This document shows positions 56,424 through 64,000 of a stretch of 64,000 nucleotides of DNA, one piece after another. The notes beneath the pieces are model-generated. The model saw only the letters and a program-made list of their open reading frames with translations. It made no database searches and was not told the origin of the DNA. The stretch's first letter is position 1. Every line of letters starts with the position of its first letter. The position numbers and the translations under genes were made by a program. Origin of the DNA: Sphingomonadaceae bacterium (GTDB lineage: Bacteria > Pseudomonadota > Alphaproteobacteria > Sphingomonadales > Sphingomonadaceae); the NCBI GenBank assembly GCA_020850455.1, contig JADZEQ010000010.1, positions 83,672 to 147,671 of the forward strand, read 5' to 3'.

Positions 56424-58681
56424 TGCGCAGCGGGTTCGCGCTATTGCTGTTTCTGGCAGGCGTTTCGGTGCTGATGCTGCTGGGGCTGCACAGTCTGGAG
56501 CGGGCACCGCAATATCGTTCCGCGCAGTTTGATAGCGCGCGCGCGTGGCAAGATTTGCGGCGCCTCAACCCTGAACAACAAGCCCATCCGGTCGGGTCGG
56601 CGCATAATCGGCTGATTGCCCAGCGCATCATCACCGCGATGCGCGCGATTGGCTATGCGCCCACCATTCAGCGCCAGTTGCAGTGTAGCGAACTTGGCCA
56701 TGGCTGCTCGTTGGTGGAAAATATCGTGGCGGTACGCGAAGGGCGCAACCGCGACGCCATTTTGGTCACCGCCCATTATGACAGCGTCGCCGCTGGCCCC
56801 GGCGCAGGTGATGATATGTCGGGCGTTGCGATATTGATTGAAACGGCGCGTCGCATGGCGCGCCAACCCAATCACAACGCTATCATCTTTCTGTTTACCG
56901 ACGCCGAAGAAGCGGGCTTGCGCGGGGCAATGGCATTTGCCGCGCACCATCCGGCGATGGCGAGGGTGCGGCTGGTTATCAATGCCGAAGCGCGCGGCGT
57001 CAGTGGGCCGAGCACGATGTTTGAAACCAGCTCGGACAATCGCGCGTTAATTGCAGTGCTAGCGCGTACGCTGACCCGCCCGGTCGCTAACTCGCTGCTG
57101 TATGATGTGTATCGGCACATGCCCAACAACACCGATGTCACCATCTACAAGCGCGCGGATATATTGGCATATAATTTCGCTTTCTCGCGCGGGGCGGCAC
57201 TGTACCATTCGGCACGCGACGATGATCGCCATCTGTCGCGCGACAGCATGGCCCAACAGGGGGATAATATTGCCCGCCTGCTCCAAGCGGTGGCGGATGT
57301 CCCGCTCGCATCGTTGCGCAGCAGCGGCGATGCCAGCTATTTCGATATTTTCGGCTATGTGCTTGTTTATTGGCCCACTATCGCCAATCTGGGCATTGCG
57401 CTGGTGATTACGCTTTCTATCCTCTGGCTGGGATATGGGGCAGGGCATTTGCGCCCGCGCGCCACGGCGAAAATCTGGCTGGTGGCGCTGGGTGGTTTGG
57501 CCATGCTTATCTTGCTGGGCTGGCTGCTGTCGCTGCCGCTTGGCACATGGCCAGGGGTCCACCCGCTCGATCATCCGCAGCCATGGGCGGGGCGCATAGC
57601 ATTACTGACGGCGGGGCTGGCTTGCTGTCTGCTAACCGGCTGGTTTGCCCAGCGACGCACAACATGGCAGGCGGTGATGTGGGCTGTCAGCCTATTGCAA
57701 GTGTTGTTGGCCATGTTGCTGGCGGTTGTTCTTCCGGGTGCCGCCTTTGTCTTTTTGGTGCCTAGCCTGTGTTTTACGCTCTGTGCGTTGGTCGAAAGGC
57801 TGTGCCGCCGCGAACCCCTGCTCGCGCCATATCTTGCCTTTGTGCCAATCGCCTATTTTGCGCTTTACCTATTTCTCGCATCCGATGCCGTGCTCGGCTT
57901 TCAATTGGCATGGGCAAAGCTGCCAATCCTGTTCCTGATGCTGCTGCCCGCAATGCCAATCGCGGCGCGTCACTTGCGGGAATGGCGCGCCGCATGGCCG
58001 CCGCTGACCTTGCTGGGTCTGGTTGGCCTGATCGCCACGGCTGTCGGCGCGGCAACGCCGCCCTATGACCCCGACCATCCGCGCTCGGTCAATATCGACT
58101 ATGTACAATCGATCATCGACGGCAGCCGCCGCCGCAGCCAATGGCGGATCGACAGCTTTGGTCCGGCAGATGCGGTCTTTGCGGAACGTGCTGGCTTTGC
58201 GGTCGCGTCGCAACAATATCGCCGCTGGGGCGCCTATGCAGCACAAGCGCAATTCGCCCGCGCGCCCGACCTGCGGCTGGCTGGGCCAAATTGGCGCGTC
58301 ATCGCGGAGCGCCGCGAAGCCGATGGCAGTCGCGTCATCGAAGGTGAAATTGCGGCGGGGCGCGGCGGTTTCATCTTTGGCATGGCCTTTGCGCCGCACA
58401 GTTCGGCCCAAAGTCTTGAGGTTGCCGGTACGCGCATCATCGATGCCAAGGCTTTTGCATCGGCGCGCGGCGTTGCCGCAACGATGAGCGGCATGGGCGA
58501 TATGCCGTTGCGATTCCTGTTGCGAACAAAGTCCGCCGACCCCCTGCCCGTAACCTTGTTTGAATTATCGGCGGTGCCGGCAAATGCCCAATGGCAGGCA
58601 ATCCGCGCCATGCGTCCTGCCAATGCTGCCCCTATCCATTTTGGCGATCATGCCGAAACCCAAATTCACGTCCGGCTATAG
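56423..58681 (+). CDS. M28-family aminopeptidase with multi-helix membrane domain
   Basis: This 752-residue protein has an N-terminal membrane anchor (about 5-22) and an M28 zinc peptidase domain: LVTAHYDSVAAGPGAGDDMSG (His118, Asp131), TDAEEAG (Glu162-163) and NAEARG (Glu189), with a final His in LYHSARDDDRH. From about residue 300 to 560 there are about eight membrane helices, then a C-terminal soluble domain, the layout of the Fxna/ER metallopeptidase 1 type. It probably removes N-terminal residues from a peptide at the membrane face. It is coupled to dctQ. Confidence 0.88.
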   Translation: MRSGFALLLFLAGVSVLMLLGLHSLERAPQYRSAQFDSARAWQDLRRLNPEQQAHPVGSAHNRLIAQRIITAMRAIGYAPTIQRQLQCSELGHGCSLVENIVAVREGRNRDAILVTAHYDSVAAGPGAGDDMSGVAILIETARRMARQPNHNAIIFLFTDAEEAGLRGAMAFAAHHPAMARVRLVINAEARGVSGPSTMFETSSDNRALIAVLARTLTRPVANSLLYDVYRHMPNNTDVTIYKRADILAYNFAFSRGAALYHSARDDDRHLSRDSMAQQGDNIARLLQAVADVPLASLRSSGDASYFDIFGYVLVYWPTIANLGIALVITLSILWLGYGAGHLRPRATAKIWLVALGGLAMLILLGWLLSLPLGTWPGVHPLDHPQPWAGRIALLTAGLACCLLTGWFAQRRTTWQAVMWAVSLLQVLLAMLLAVVLPGAAFVFLVPSLCFTLCALVERLCRREPLLAPYLAFVPIAYFALYLFLASDAVLGFQLAWAKLPILFLMLLPAMPIAARHLREWRAAWPPLTLLGLVGLIATAVGAATPPYDPDHPRSVNIDYVQSIIDGSRRRSQWRIDSFGPADAVFAERAGFAVASQQYRRWGAYAAQAQFARAPDLRLAGPNWRVIAERREADGSRVIEGEIAAGRGGFIFGMAFAPHSSAQSLEVAGTRIIDAKAFASARGVAATMSGMGDMPLRFLLRTKSADPLPVTLFELSAVPANAQWQAIRAMRPANAAPIHFGDHAETQIHVRL

Positions 58682-58690
58682 AGGAAGACG

Positions 58691-59761
58691 ATGCATAATC
58701 TCGCCCTGCCCTATGCGATGCCCAGCGGGCTGGTGTCGCGGTCGATCAGCTTTGAAAATCCGACCGGCGCGGTCGGCGCGGGCGGGATGGAGGCAAGCCC
58801 GCTGGGTCAGGGGCGCAAAGGGTCAGCAGTGCGCCACGTTCAGGACGGCGAAACACTCGTGCTTGCCGACATCAAGGGCAACGGTACGATCCGCCATATC
58901 TGGTTGACGACGCACAATAAGCCGCATCTGCTGCGCGGGGCGTTGATACGGATATTTTGGGACGGGCAGCCGCACCCCAGTATCGAATTGCCATTGGGGG
59001 ACTTTTTCGGCTTTGCCCTTGGCATGTGCAGCGCCTTTCAAACGGCGCTCCATTCGGTCAGTTCAACCAAGGGGATGAATTTCTGGGTGCCCATGCCCTT
59101 TGTCCGGGGGGCGCGGGTGGAATTCGTCAATCAGGCAGGGGCGCGCCTGCCGCTATTCTATCAGATTGATTACACGCTGGGCGATGCACATCCAGAGGAT
59201 GTGGGTCGCTTGCACGGTTGGTTCAACCGGCAGAATCCGACCAGCATTGGCCAGGATTTTGAGATTCTGCCCGAACGTCATGCCCGTCTGCGTTATCTGG
59301 GTACGACGCTGGGTATTCGCCCGCATGACCCGCTGTGGTGGGGTGAGGGGGAGGTTAAAATATATATCGACGATGATGCGCAATTCGCCACCATCGTCGG
59401 TACCGGCACCGAAGATTATGTCGGCCATGCCTTTGGCATTCAGGACGAGGCATTTTTATATAATGGCTGCAACTTCCGGGAAAAGGATGACGTAACCGAT
59501 ACGGGTGCAGTCTCCATCTATCGCTGGCACATTAACGATCCAATATTCTGCGAACGGCGGATGCGCGTGACCGTCCAACAGATCGGCCATCGGCCTACCT
59601 ATCGGGCACGCAGTATCGACGATTATAAGGCCGAACTATACGAACGGACCGACGACTGGTCGTCCGCCGCACTGTGGTATGAAGCAGTGCCATCGGCCCC
59701 ATTGCCCCCACTCGCTTCCGCCGAACAACGCCTCGCCGGAATTGACATCCCCGCTGGATAA
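58691..59761 (+). CDS. GH172 (DUF2961) glycoside hydrolase
   Basis: This 356-residue protein has the DUF2961/GH172 signature GTGTEDY at residues 237-243 and supporting motifs PLGDFFGFALG (101-111) and FWVPMPF (131-137). GH172 contains difructose-anhydride-type enzymes and exo-acting alpha-D-arabinofuranosidases and alpha-D-fructofuranosidases. It has no signal peptide, so cleavage would be in the cytoplasm after uptake of the intact glycoside. It is followed by an isomerase and a sugar kinase. It starts nine bases after the M28 stop. Confidence 0.85.
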   Translation: MHNLALPYAMPSGLVSRSISFENPTGAVGAGGMEASPLGQGRKGSAVRHVQDGETLVLADIKGNGTIRHIWLTTHNKPHLLRGALIRIFWDGQPHPSIELPLGDFFGFALGMCSAFQTALHSVSSTKGMNFWVPMPFVRGARVEFVNQAGARLPLFYQIDYTLGDAHPEDVGRLHGWFNRQNPTSIGQDFEILPERHARLRYLGTTLGIRPHDPLWWGEGEVKIYIDDDAQFATIVGTGTEDYVGHAFGIQDEAFLYNGCNFREKDDVTDTGAVSIYRWHINDPIFCERRMRVTVQQIGHRPTYRARSIDDYKAELYERTDDWSSAALWYEAVPSAPLPPLASAEQRLAGIDIPAG

Positions 59762-59777
59762 ATTTGGGAGCCCTGCC

Positions 59778-61301
59778 ATGTCCGACATCGTCCATATTTT
59801 TTGCCCCGGCGACTATCGCCCGACGCCCAACCAACTCGCCGCGCCGCAAGTCGAAGCCGCCACAAGGCAGATGGAAGCGGCCATCGCGCATCTCGGCCGC
59901 AAATCCCGGCGGGTGGTGGGGATGACTACCCGCCCGCATGAAGCGATTGAGCGATTGGGCAACATCGATGACCCGTTGATTGGCATCTATGCACATTGGG
60001 TTTATGGCCCGCACACCGTTGACGGGGTGGTGGGCAAGGATAGCCCCTTGCTGCTCGCCAGTAATTTTTCAGGCACATGGCCAGGTCTTGTCGGGCTGCT
60101 CAATACCGCGGCCTGTCTCGAGATGGTTGATCGCAAGGCGAGCCGCATCTGGTCGGCGGCCAGTGATTGGCGCACCGACGATGCGTTCATGGCACGACTC
60201 GAAAATTGGCTGGATCAGGGTGCAATCGCCTATGACCGGACGGCGCTGCGTTCGCCGCCTGCCATATCGGCTGCTGCCCAGGCGATCGCTGATCGGGTGT
60301 TGGCGGACATGCGCGCGCGCCGGCCCTTGGCATTGATGCTGGGTGATACATCGATGGGGATGACCAATGGCTATTTTGGACCACGCCTCCTCGCAAAGGT
60401 CGGCTTTGCCGAACATAAGGTGGATCAGGCTTGGATCATCGAACGCGGTAAGGGGGTCGGCGCGCAAAGGATAGAGGATGCGTATCGCTTTGTCGTGGAT
60501 CGGGGGGTGCAGTTTCACCATGGTGTGACCGGCGCCGAAGATTTTGACGCCAACGCGACCCGCGAACAATTGCGTGACTATCTGGCGGTGCTCGACCTTG
60601 TCGAAGAATTTCGTGCCGACTGCATCGGCTGGCAATATCAGTTGGGGCTCATCACATCCCGCCCGCCATCCGATTTTGCTGAAGGATTGTTCAATTCGGT
60701 TTGCCGCCCCGAATCCAATGGCGACACTATCGCCGATGCAACAGAGGCTGATCAGGGCAATTTGCTGCCGATGGAAATGATGAAGCGCATCCTGAAAGCG
60801 CGCGGGCTGCATCAGGCGGTGTTCTTCCACGACATACGCTGGGGGGATGAGGTTGATGGCCGCTTCATCTGGTTGCTGCTCAACTCGGGATCGAGCGGGG
60901 CCTATGCCTTCAACCATGACCCTGAAACCTTGCGCGGCGTACATAGTTATCGCCAGCCGTCGGCCTATTTCCCGGTTGCCGGGGGCACCTTTGCCGGCGA
61001 AAGCCTGCCAGGCGCGATCAGTTGGGCCCGCGCCTATGTGCTCGACGGCCAATTATGGATGGATATCGGGCGGGGTGCCGTCGTCCAACTGCCGGCCGAA
61101 ACGCGCGACCGCTGGTGGCAGGATACCACCCGCGAATGGCCGTTCATGGCTGCCGACCTCGGCATGAGCCGCGACACGTTGATGGCCCATTATCTTAGTA
61201 ATCATGTGGCGGTCGCCTATGGGGATATTGTCGCGGAAATGGCCGCGCTCAGCACTGCACTCGGCTATCGTGTGCGTTTTGTTGCGGATGCCGACGGATG
61301 A
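59778..61301 (+). CDS. Fucose/arabinose isomerase-family protein (candidate D-arabinose isomerase)
   Basis: This protein of about 507 residues is of the L-fucose isomerase fold. Residues matching the Mn-binding set of FucI are visible: Glu323 in ATEADQGNL, Asp352 in FFHDIRWGD, and His476 in YLSNHVAVAYG. L-fucose isomerases also convert D-arabinose to D-ribulose. With GH172 upstream and the FGGY kinase downstream, D-arabinose is the best guess, but L-fucose or another aldose is possible. ATG 59778 was chosen because the family alignment begins there. Confidence 0.8.
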   Translation: MSDIVHIFCPGDYRPTPNQLAAPQVEAATRQMEAAIAHLGRKSRRVVGMTTRPHEAIERLGNIDDPLIGIYAHWVYGPHTVDGVVGKDSPLLLASNFSGTWPGLVGLLNTAACLEMVDRKASRIWSAASDWRTDDAFMARLENWLDQGAIAYDRTALRSPPAISAAAQAIADRVLADMRARRPLALMLGDTSMGMTNGYFGPRLLAKVGFAEHKVDQAWIIERGKGVGAQRIEDAYRFVVDRGVQFHHGVTGAEDFDANATREQLRDYLAVLDLVEEFRADCIGWQYQLGLITSRPPSDFAEGLFNSVCRPESNGDTIADATEADQGNLLPMEMMKRILKARGLHQAVFFHDIRWGDEVDGRFIWLLLNSGSSGAYAFNHDPETLRGVHSYRQPSAYFPVAGGTFAGESLPGAISWARAYVLDGQLWMDIGRGAVVQLPAETRDRWWQDTTREWPFMAADLGMSRDTLMAHYLSNHVAVAYGDIVAEMAALSTALGYRVRFVADADG

Positions 61302-62800
61302 CCGCTGCGCCTTTGGTCATCGGGGTCGATGGCGGCACCGAAAGCCTGCGCGTCGCGCTGTTCGACCTCAATGGGCGCGAGCAGGCGGTCGCCACCGCGG
61401 CTTATCCCACCCATTTTCCAGCCCCCGGGCAGGCGGAACAACAGCCCGAAGATTGGTGGCGCGCGCTATGCACGGCATTGCCCGAAGCAATGGCCAAAGC
61501 AGGGGCAAAGGCGCGCGATATTGCGGCAATTGCGCTGGATACCACCTGCTGCACCGTTTGCTTTCTCGATGATAAGGGTCGCCCGCTGCGCAGCGCCTTG
61601 CTGTGGATGGATGTCCGGGCCAGCGCGGAAGCCGCGGCGCTATTGGCGACCGGCGATAGTGCGCTAAAAATCAACAATGGCGGAAATGGACCGGTTTCGG
61701 CGGAATGGATGATCCCGAAAGCCAGCTGGGTCAAACAGCATCAGCCCGACATTTATGACCGGGCCGCGACTATCTTTGAATATCAGGATTATCTCAATTT
61801 CCGTCTGACCGGTGTCGTTGCTGCCAGCAGCAATAACAGCGGGGTGCGCTGGCATTTCCAGCATGATGGCGCAGGCGCGCCCCGGTCGATGCTGGCCGCC
61901 CTCCATATGGAATCGCTCGCCGACAAATGGCCCCAAAAAATGGTTGCGCCCGGTGACATAGTCGGCGGCCTGACTGCGCAGGCGGCCGCCCTGTTGGGCC
62001 TGCATGCCGACACACCCGTGGTCCAAGGGGGTGCTGACGCCTTCATCGCGATGGCCGGGCTTGGCGTGGTGCGCCCGGGACAGTTGGCGCTGGTGACCGG
62101 TTCGTCGCACCTCCAACTGGCGCTTACCGACCAAGCTGTGCATGGGGCCGGGATTTGGGGCAGCTACGCCAATGTCTTGCGGCCCGGGCTATCGGTGGTC
62201 GAAGGCGGCCAGACATCGACAGGTTCTGTCGTCAACTGGTTTCGCCGTCATCTGGCCGGCGGGGCGGATTATCGCACGTTGGACGGTGAAGCAGCCAGTA
62301 TCGCGCCGGGTTGTGATGGCCTTCTGGCGCAGGATCATTTTCAAGGTAACCGCACCCCCTATACCGATGCCCTCTCGCGTGGTGCCTTCGTTGGCCTGTC
62401 CCTCAACCATGAACGCGGTCATATGTTCCGCGCGCTGCTCGAATCGGTTGCCTTTGGCTCGCGCCTCGTTCTGGAAACCATGGGCATGCGGCAGGTAGCG
62501 GTCGATGATATCATGCTGTGTGGCGGGGTGGCACGATCCGCATTGTGGACACAAATCCACGCCGACATTCTAGGAAATGCCATTTGCATCTCGCCTGCAG
62601 CATCGGCACCGGCACTGGGGAGCGCGATGTTTGCGGCGATCGGGGCAGGGCATTTCGCTGATCTGGATGAAGCGGCGGCCGCCATGGTCGCCACGCCGCA
62701 TATTGTCGAGCCGGACATGGCGGCGGTGCGCGCCTATGCCGAACCCTATGCCCGATACCGCGAGCTTTATGGGGCGCTGAAGGGCGTCAAGGCAGCATGA
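61298..62800 (+). CDS. FGGY-family carbohydrate kinase (candidate D-ribulokinase)
   Basis: This 500-residue sugar kinase has the N-terminal phosphate loop GVDGGTESLRVALFDLNG, ALLWMDVRASAEA, and the C-terminal FGGY segment RALLESVAFGSRLVLETM with LCGGVARSALWTQI. FGGY kinases act on ribulose, xylulose, glycerol, fuculose and others. Position and the isomerase neighbour suggest it phosphorylates D-ribulose to D-ribulose 5-phosphate, which enters the pentose phosphate pathway. It overlaps the isomerase gene by four bases. Confidence 0.88.
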   Translation: MTAAPLVIGVDGGTESLRVALFDLNGREQAVATAAYPTHFPAPGQAEQQPEDWWRALCTALPEAMAKAGAKARDIAAIALDTTCCTVCFLDDKGRPLRSALLWMDVRASAEAAALLATGDSALKINNGGNGPVSAEWMIPKASWVKQHQPDIYDRAATIFEYQDYLNFRLTGVVAASSNNSGVRWHFQHDGAGAPRSMLAALHMESLADKWPQKMVAPGDIVGGLTAQAAALLGLHADTPVVQGGADAFIAMAGLGVVRPGQLALVTGSSHLQLALTDQAVHGAGIWGSYANVLRPGLSVVEGGQTSTGSVVNWFRRHLAGGADYRTLDGEAASIAPGCDGLLAQDHFQGNRTPYTDALSRGAFVGLSLNHERGHMFRALLESVAFGSRLVLETMGMRQVAVDDIMLCGGVARSALWTQIHADILGNAICISPAASAPALGSAMFAAIGAGHFADLDEAAAAMVATPHIVEPDMAAVRAYAEPYARYRELYGALKGVKAA

Positions 62801-62810
62801 GTAGGCTGTG

Positions 62811-63743
62811 ATGGCCTTGTCAGCGGCGATGCAGGCGGTTTTGGCTGCCGCTGCCCAGTCGGCGCGCGAACGATCCACGCCGCCTGCATCCGATGATCTT
62901 GCCGGCTGGCAGGCGCAGCAATGGACGGTGGAAGGGCGGGCGCTGCCCGCCTGTGCACGGGCAGTGGCGGACAGCGGTGTACGCCTTGATACCTGCCGCT
63001 TTGCCGATATGCCGGCGCTGCGCATCACCCCGCCCAATGCGGGCAGCCGATCACCCGCCATATATATCCATGGGGGTGGCTATGTCAGTTTTTCGGCGCA
63101 TTCCAGCCTGTTCGCTAGTGCGCCGCTCGCCTGTGCATTGGCACGGCCCTTATGGTCGCTGGACTATCCGCTCGCACCCCACGCACGCTTTGATCAGACG
63201 GTTCCCGCAACCGCTGCCGCGCTGGCGGCGATCCTTGATGCAGAAGGGCCAACCGCAATTATTGGGGATTCGGCAGGCGGCGGGCTGGCGCTTGCCGCAG
63301 TCCAGCAACTCGACGCGCAGCGCATGGCGGCAATTTGCGCCATGGTGTTCCTTTCCCCTTGGGTCGAACTGTCGAATGCGGCGGATAGCCATGCCCAACT
63401 GCAGGCACGTGACCCGATTCTGAGCTATGACCCCGGCCTACGCGCCGCCGCTGCCGCCTATACGGCTGGCGATATCGGCCATGTCATGGCGTCACCTTTG
63501 CGGGGTGATTTTGTGCGCAGCTATCCCCCATGCCTCATCATCGGCGGGTCGGAGGAGATTTTGCTGACCGACATGGAACGCCTTGCCGCCGCCTTGGGGC
63601 CAACCGCGCGTCTGGACATCCATGACGGCCTATTCCATTCCTTTCCAGTTATTGCGCCACATGCACCCGAAAGCAGGGCCGCTCAGCGCGGTATCTGCGA
63701 TTTCCTCGATCTTCATTACGGTTGCTTTAGCTGCGGTGCATAA
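62811..63743 (+). CDS. Alpha/beta hydrolase of the hormone-sensitive lipase group
   Basis: This cytoplasmic protein of about 310 residues has the HSL oxyanion motif IHGGG (residues 86-90), the nucleophile serine in GDSAGGG (152-158), and an Asp/His tail (FLSPWVEL; GLFHSFPV). The family hydrolyses short-chain esters, for example acetylated sugars or deprotected side chains. As last gene of the operon it may remove an ester from the substrate. ATG 62811 is chosen over GTG 62808. Confidence 0.88.
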   Translation: MALSAAMQAVLAAAAQSARERSTPPASDDLAGWQAQQWTVEGRALPACARAVADSGVRLDTCRFADMPALRITPPNAGSRSPAIYIHGGGYVSFSAHSSLFASAPLACALARPLWSLDYPLAPHARFDQTVPATAAALAAILDAEGPTAIIGDSAGGGLALAAVQQLDAQRMAAICAMVFLSPWVELSNAADSHAQLQARDPILSYDPGLRAAAAAYTAGDIGHVMASPLRGDFVRSYPPCLIIGGSEEILLTDMERLAAALGPTARLDIHDGLFHSFPVIAPHAPESRAAQRGICDFLDLHYGCFSCGA

Positions 63744-63820
63744 GAGCTGCCCCACCGTCCCCATCAGCTGCGGGATGGGTTCGGTACTTTTGATCGTGCG
63801 GATATGGCCGAGCAGGGAAA

Positions 63821-63893
63821 TGGAGCGGGTGAAGGGGATTCGCAGCCGCGAAGCGGCGTAGAAGGCCGGAGCCTAGTGGAGGCCAATCGAACC
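63821..63893 (-). repeat. 73-bp direct repeat, copy 1
   Basis: This 73-base unit starts TGGAGCGGGTGAAGGGGATT on the plus strand and carries the hairpin AGCCGCGAAGCGGC and the end GGAGGCCAATCGAACC. It matches copy 2 at all but three positions. The plus-strand ends TGGAGCGGGTGAAGGGG and TCGAACC resemble tRNA T-arm and 3'-end sequence on the minus strand, but no complete tRNA can be folded. Confidence 0.75.
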
Positions 63894-63927
63894 CCGTCGT
63901 GCGCCAATTGGCCATAAGTTGGGGGAT

Positions 63928-64000
63928 TGGAGCGGGTGAAGGGGATTCGTAGCCGCGAAGCGGCGCAGAAGGCCGGAGCGTAGTGGAGGCCAATCGAACC
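63928..64000 (-). repeat. 73-bp direct repeat, copy 2
   Basis: This is the second copy, offset by 107 bases from copy 1, and ends exactly at the window edge. Differences from copy 1 fall at three single bases. Whether the array continues to the right cannot be seen. The stretch 63744-63820, before copy 1, shows no gene. Confidence 0.7.

Noticed and set aside
45439..63743. A true microcystin degradation (mlr) cluster
   Set aside because: MlrA and MlrD are missing and sugar-catabolic genes are mixed in, so only a distant analogy holds.
63744..64000. A 5S rRNA or complete tRNA gene at the right edge
   Set aside because: Only fragments resemble tRNA 3' ends; no cloverleaf or 5S fold can be drawn.

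Overview
The window is GC-rich DNA from an alphaproteobacterium, most likely order Sphingomonadales (Sphingomonadaceae, Sphingopyxis-like). The evidence is the conserved block dnaQ-coaE-aroE-maf-ppsR / hemE-hemJ-rho-mnmE-mnmG-rsmG-parA-parB, the two large TonB-dependent receptors, the DUF4402 pilin-like proteins, and an M81 peptidase of the kind known from sphingomonads. The genus is an inference.

The left part (1-19.8 kb) is chromosome-origin housekeeping. It has the end of a class A penicillin-binding protein, a SleB-type hydrolase, hpf-ptsN-thioesterase-DUF1491, then dnaQ, coaE, aroE, maf and ppsR on the minus strand. The 307 bp between ppsR and hemE hold two perfect DnaA boxes, two degenerate ones and an AT-rich tract just before hemE, and are a good candidate for oriC. 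Rightward come hemE, hemJ, rho, a TerC-family gene, a short minus-strand island (SnoaL-like, dienelactone hydrolase, ogt), mnmE, mnmG, rsmG, parA and parB. A perfect 16-bp parS palindrome lies inside rsmG and a one-mismatch copy lies before mnmG.

The middle (20-45 kb) begins with an unusual chaperone/usher-like pilus locus: a DUF4402 subunit, a strong terminator, a PapD-like chaperone and an usher-like outer-membrane protein. Then come tRNA-Leu(GAG), a zinc-ribbon membrane protein, ftsE-ftsX-ydcF-plsC, tyrA/hisC, metX-metW, an aldehyde dehydrogenase, an M20 peptidase, glnB-glnA (with a sigma-54-type promoter), map, a DUF5694 protein, a CinA-like protein, a TonB receptor, an MFS exporter and a DUF1003 protein.

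The right part (45-63.7 kb) is an accessory catabolic island and the most interesting region. A TonB receptor and a penicillin-binding-type serine hydrolase run leftward. A cupin/XRE regulator (rightward) and a D-amino-acid dehydrogenase (leftward) follow. Then comes one tightly packed rightward operon of about 11.6 kb: M81 metallopeptidase, TRAP transporter (large permease, binding lipoprotein, small permease), M28 peptidase, GH172/DUF2961 glycosidase, fucose-isomerase-family enzyme, FGGY kinase and an HSL-family esterase. The last sugar genes fit a route from a pentofuranoside through D-arabinose and D-ribulose to D-ribulose 5-phosphate. The peptidases and DadA suggest that the substrate also carries amide bonds and D-amino acids. 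The substrate is not known from the sequence. The window closes with two copies of a 73-bp repeat.
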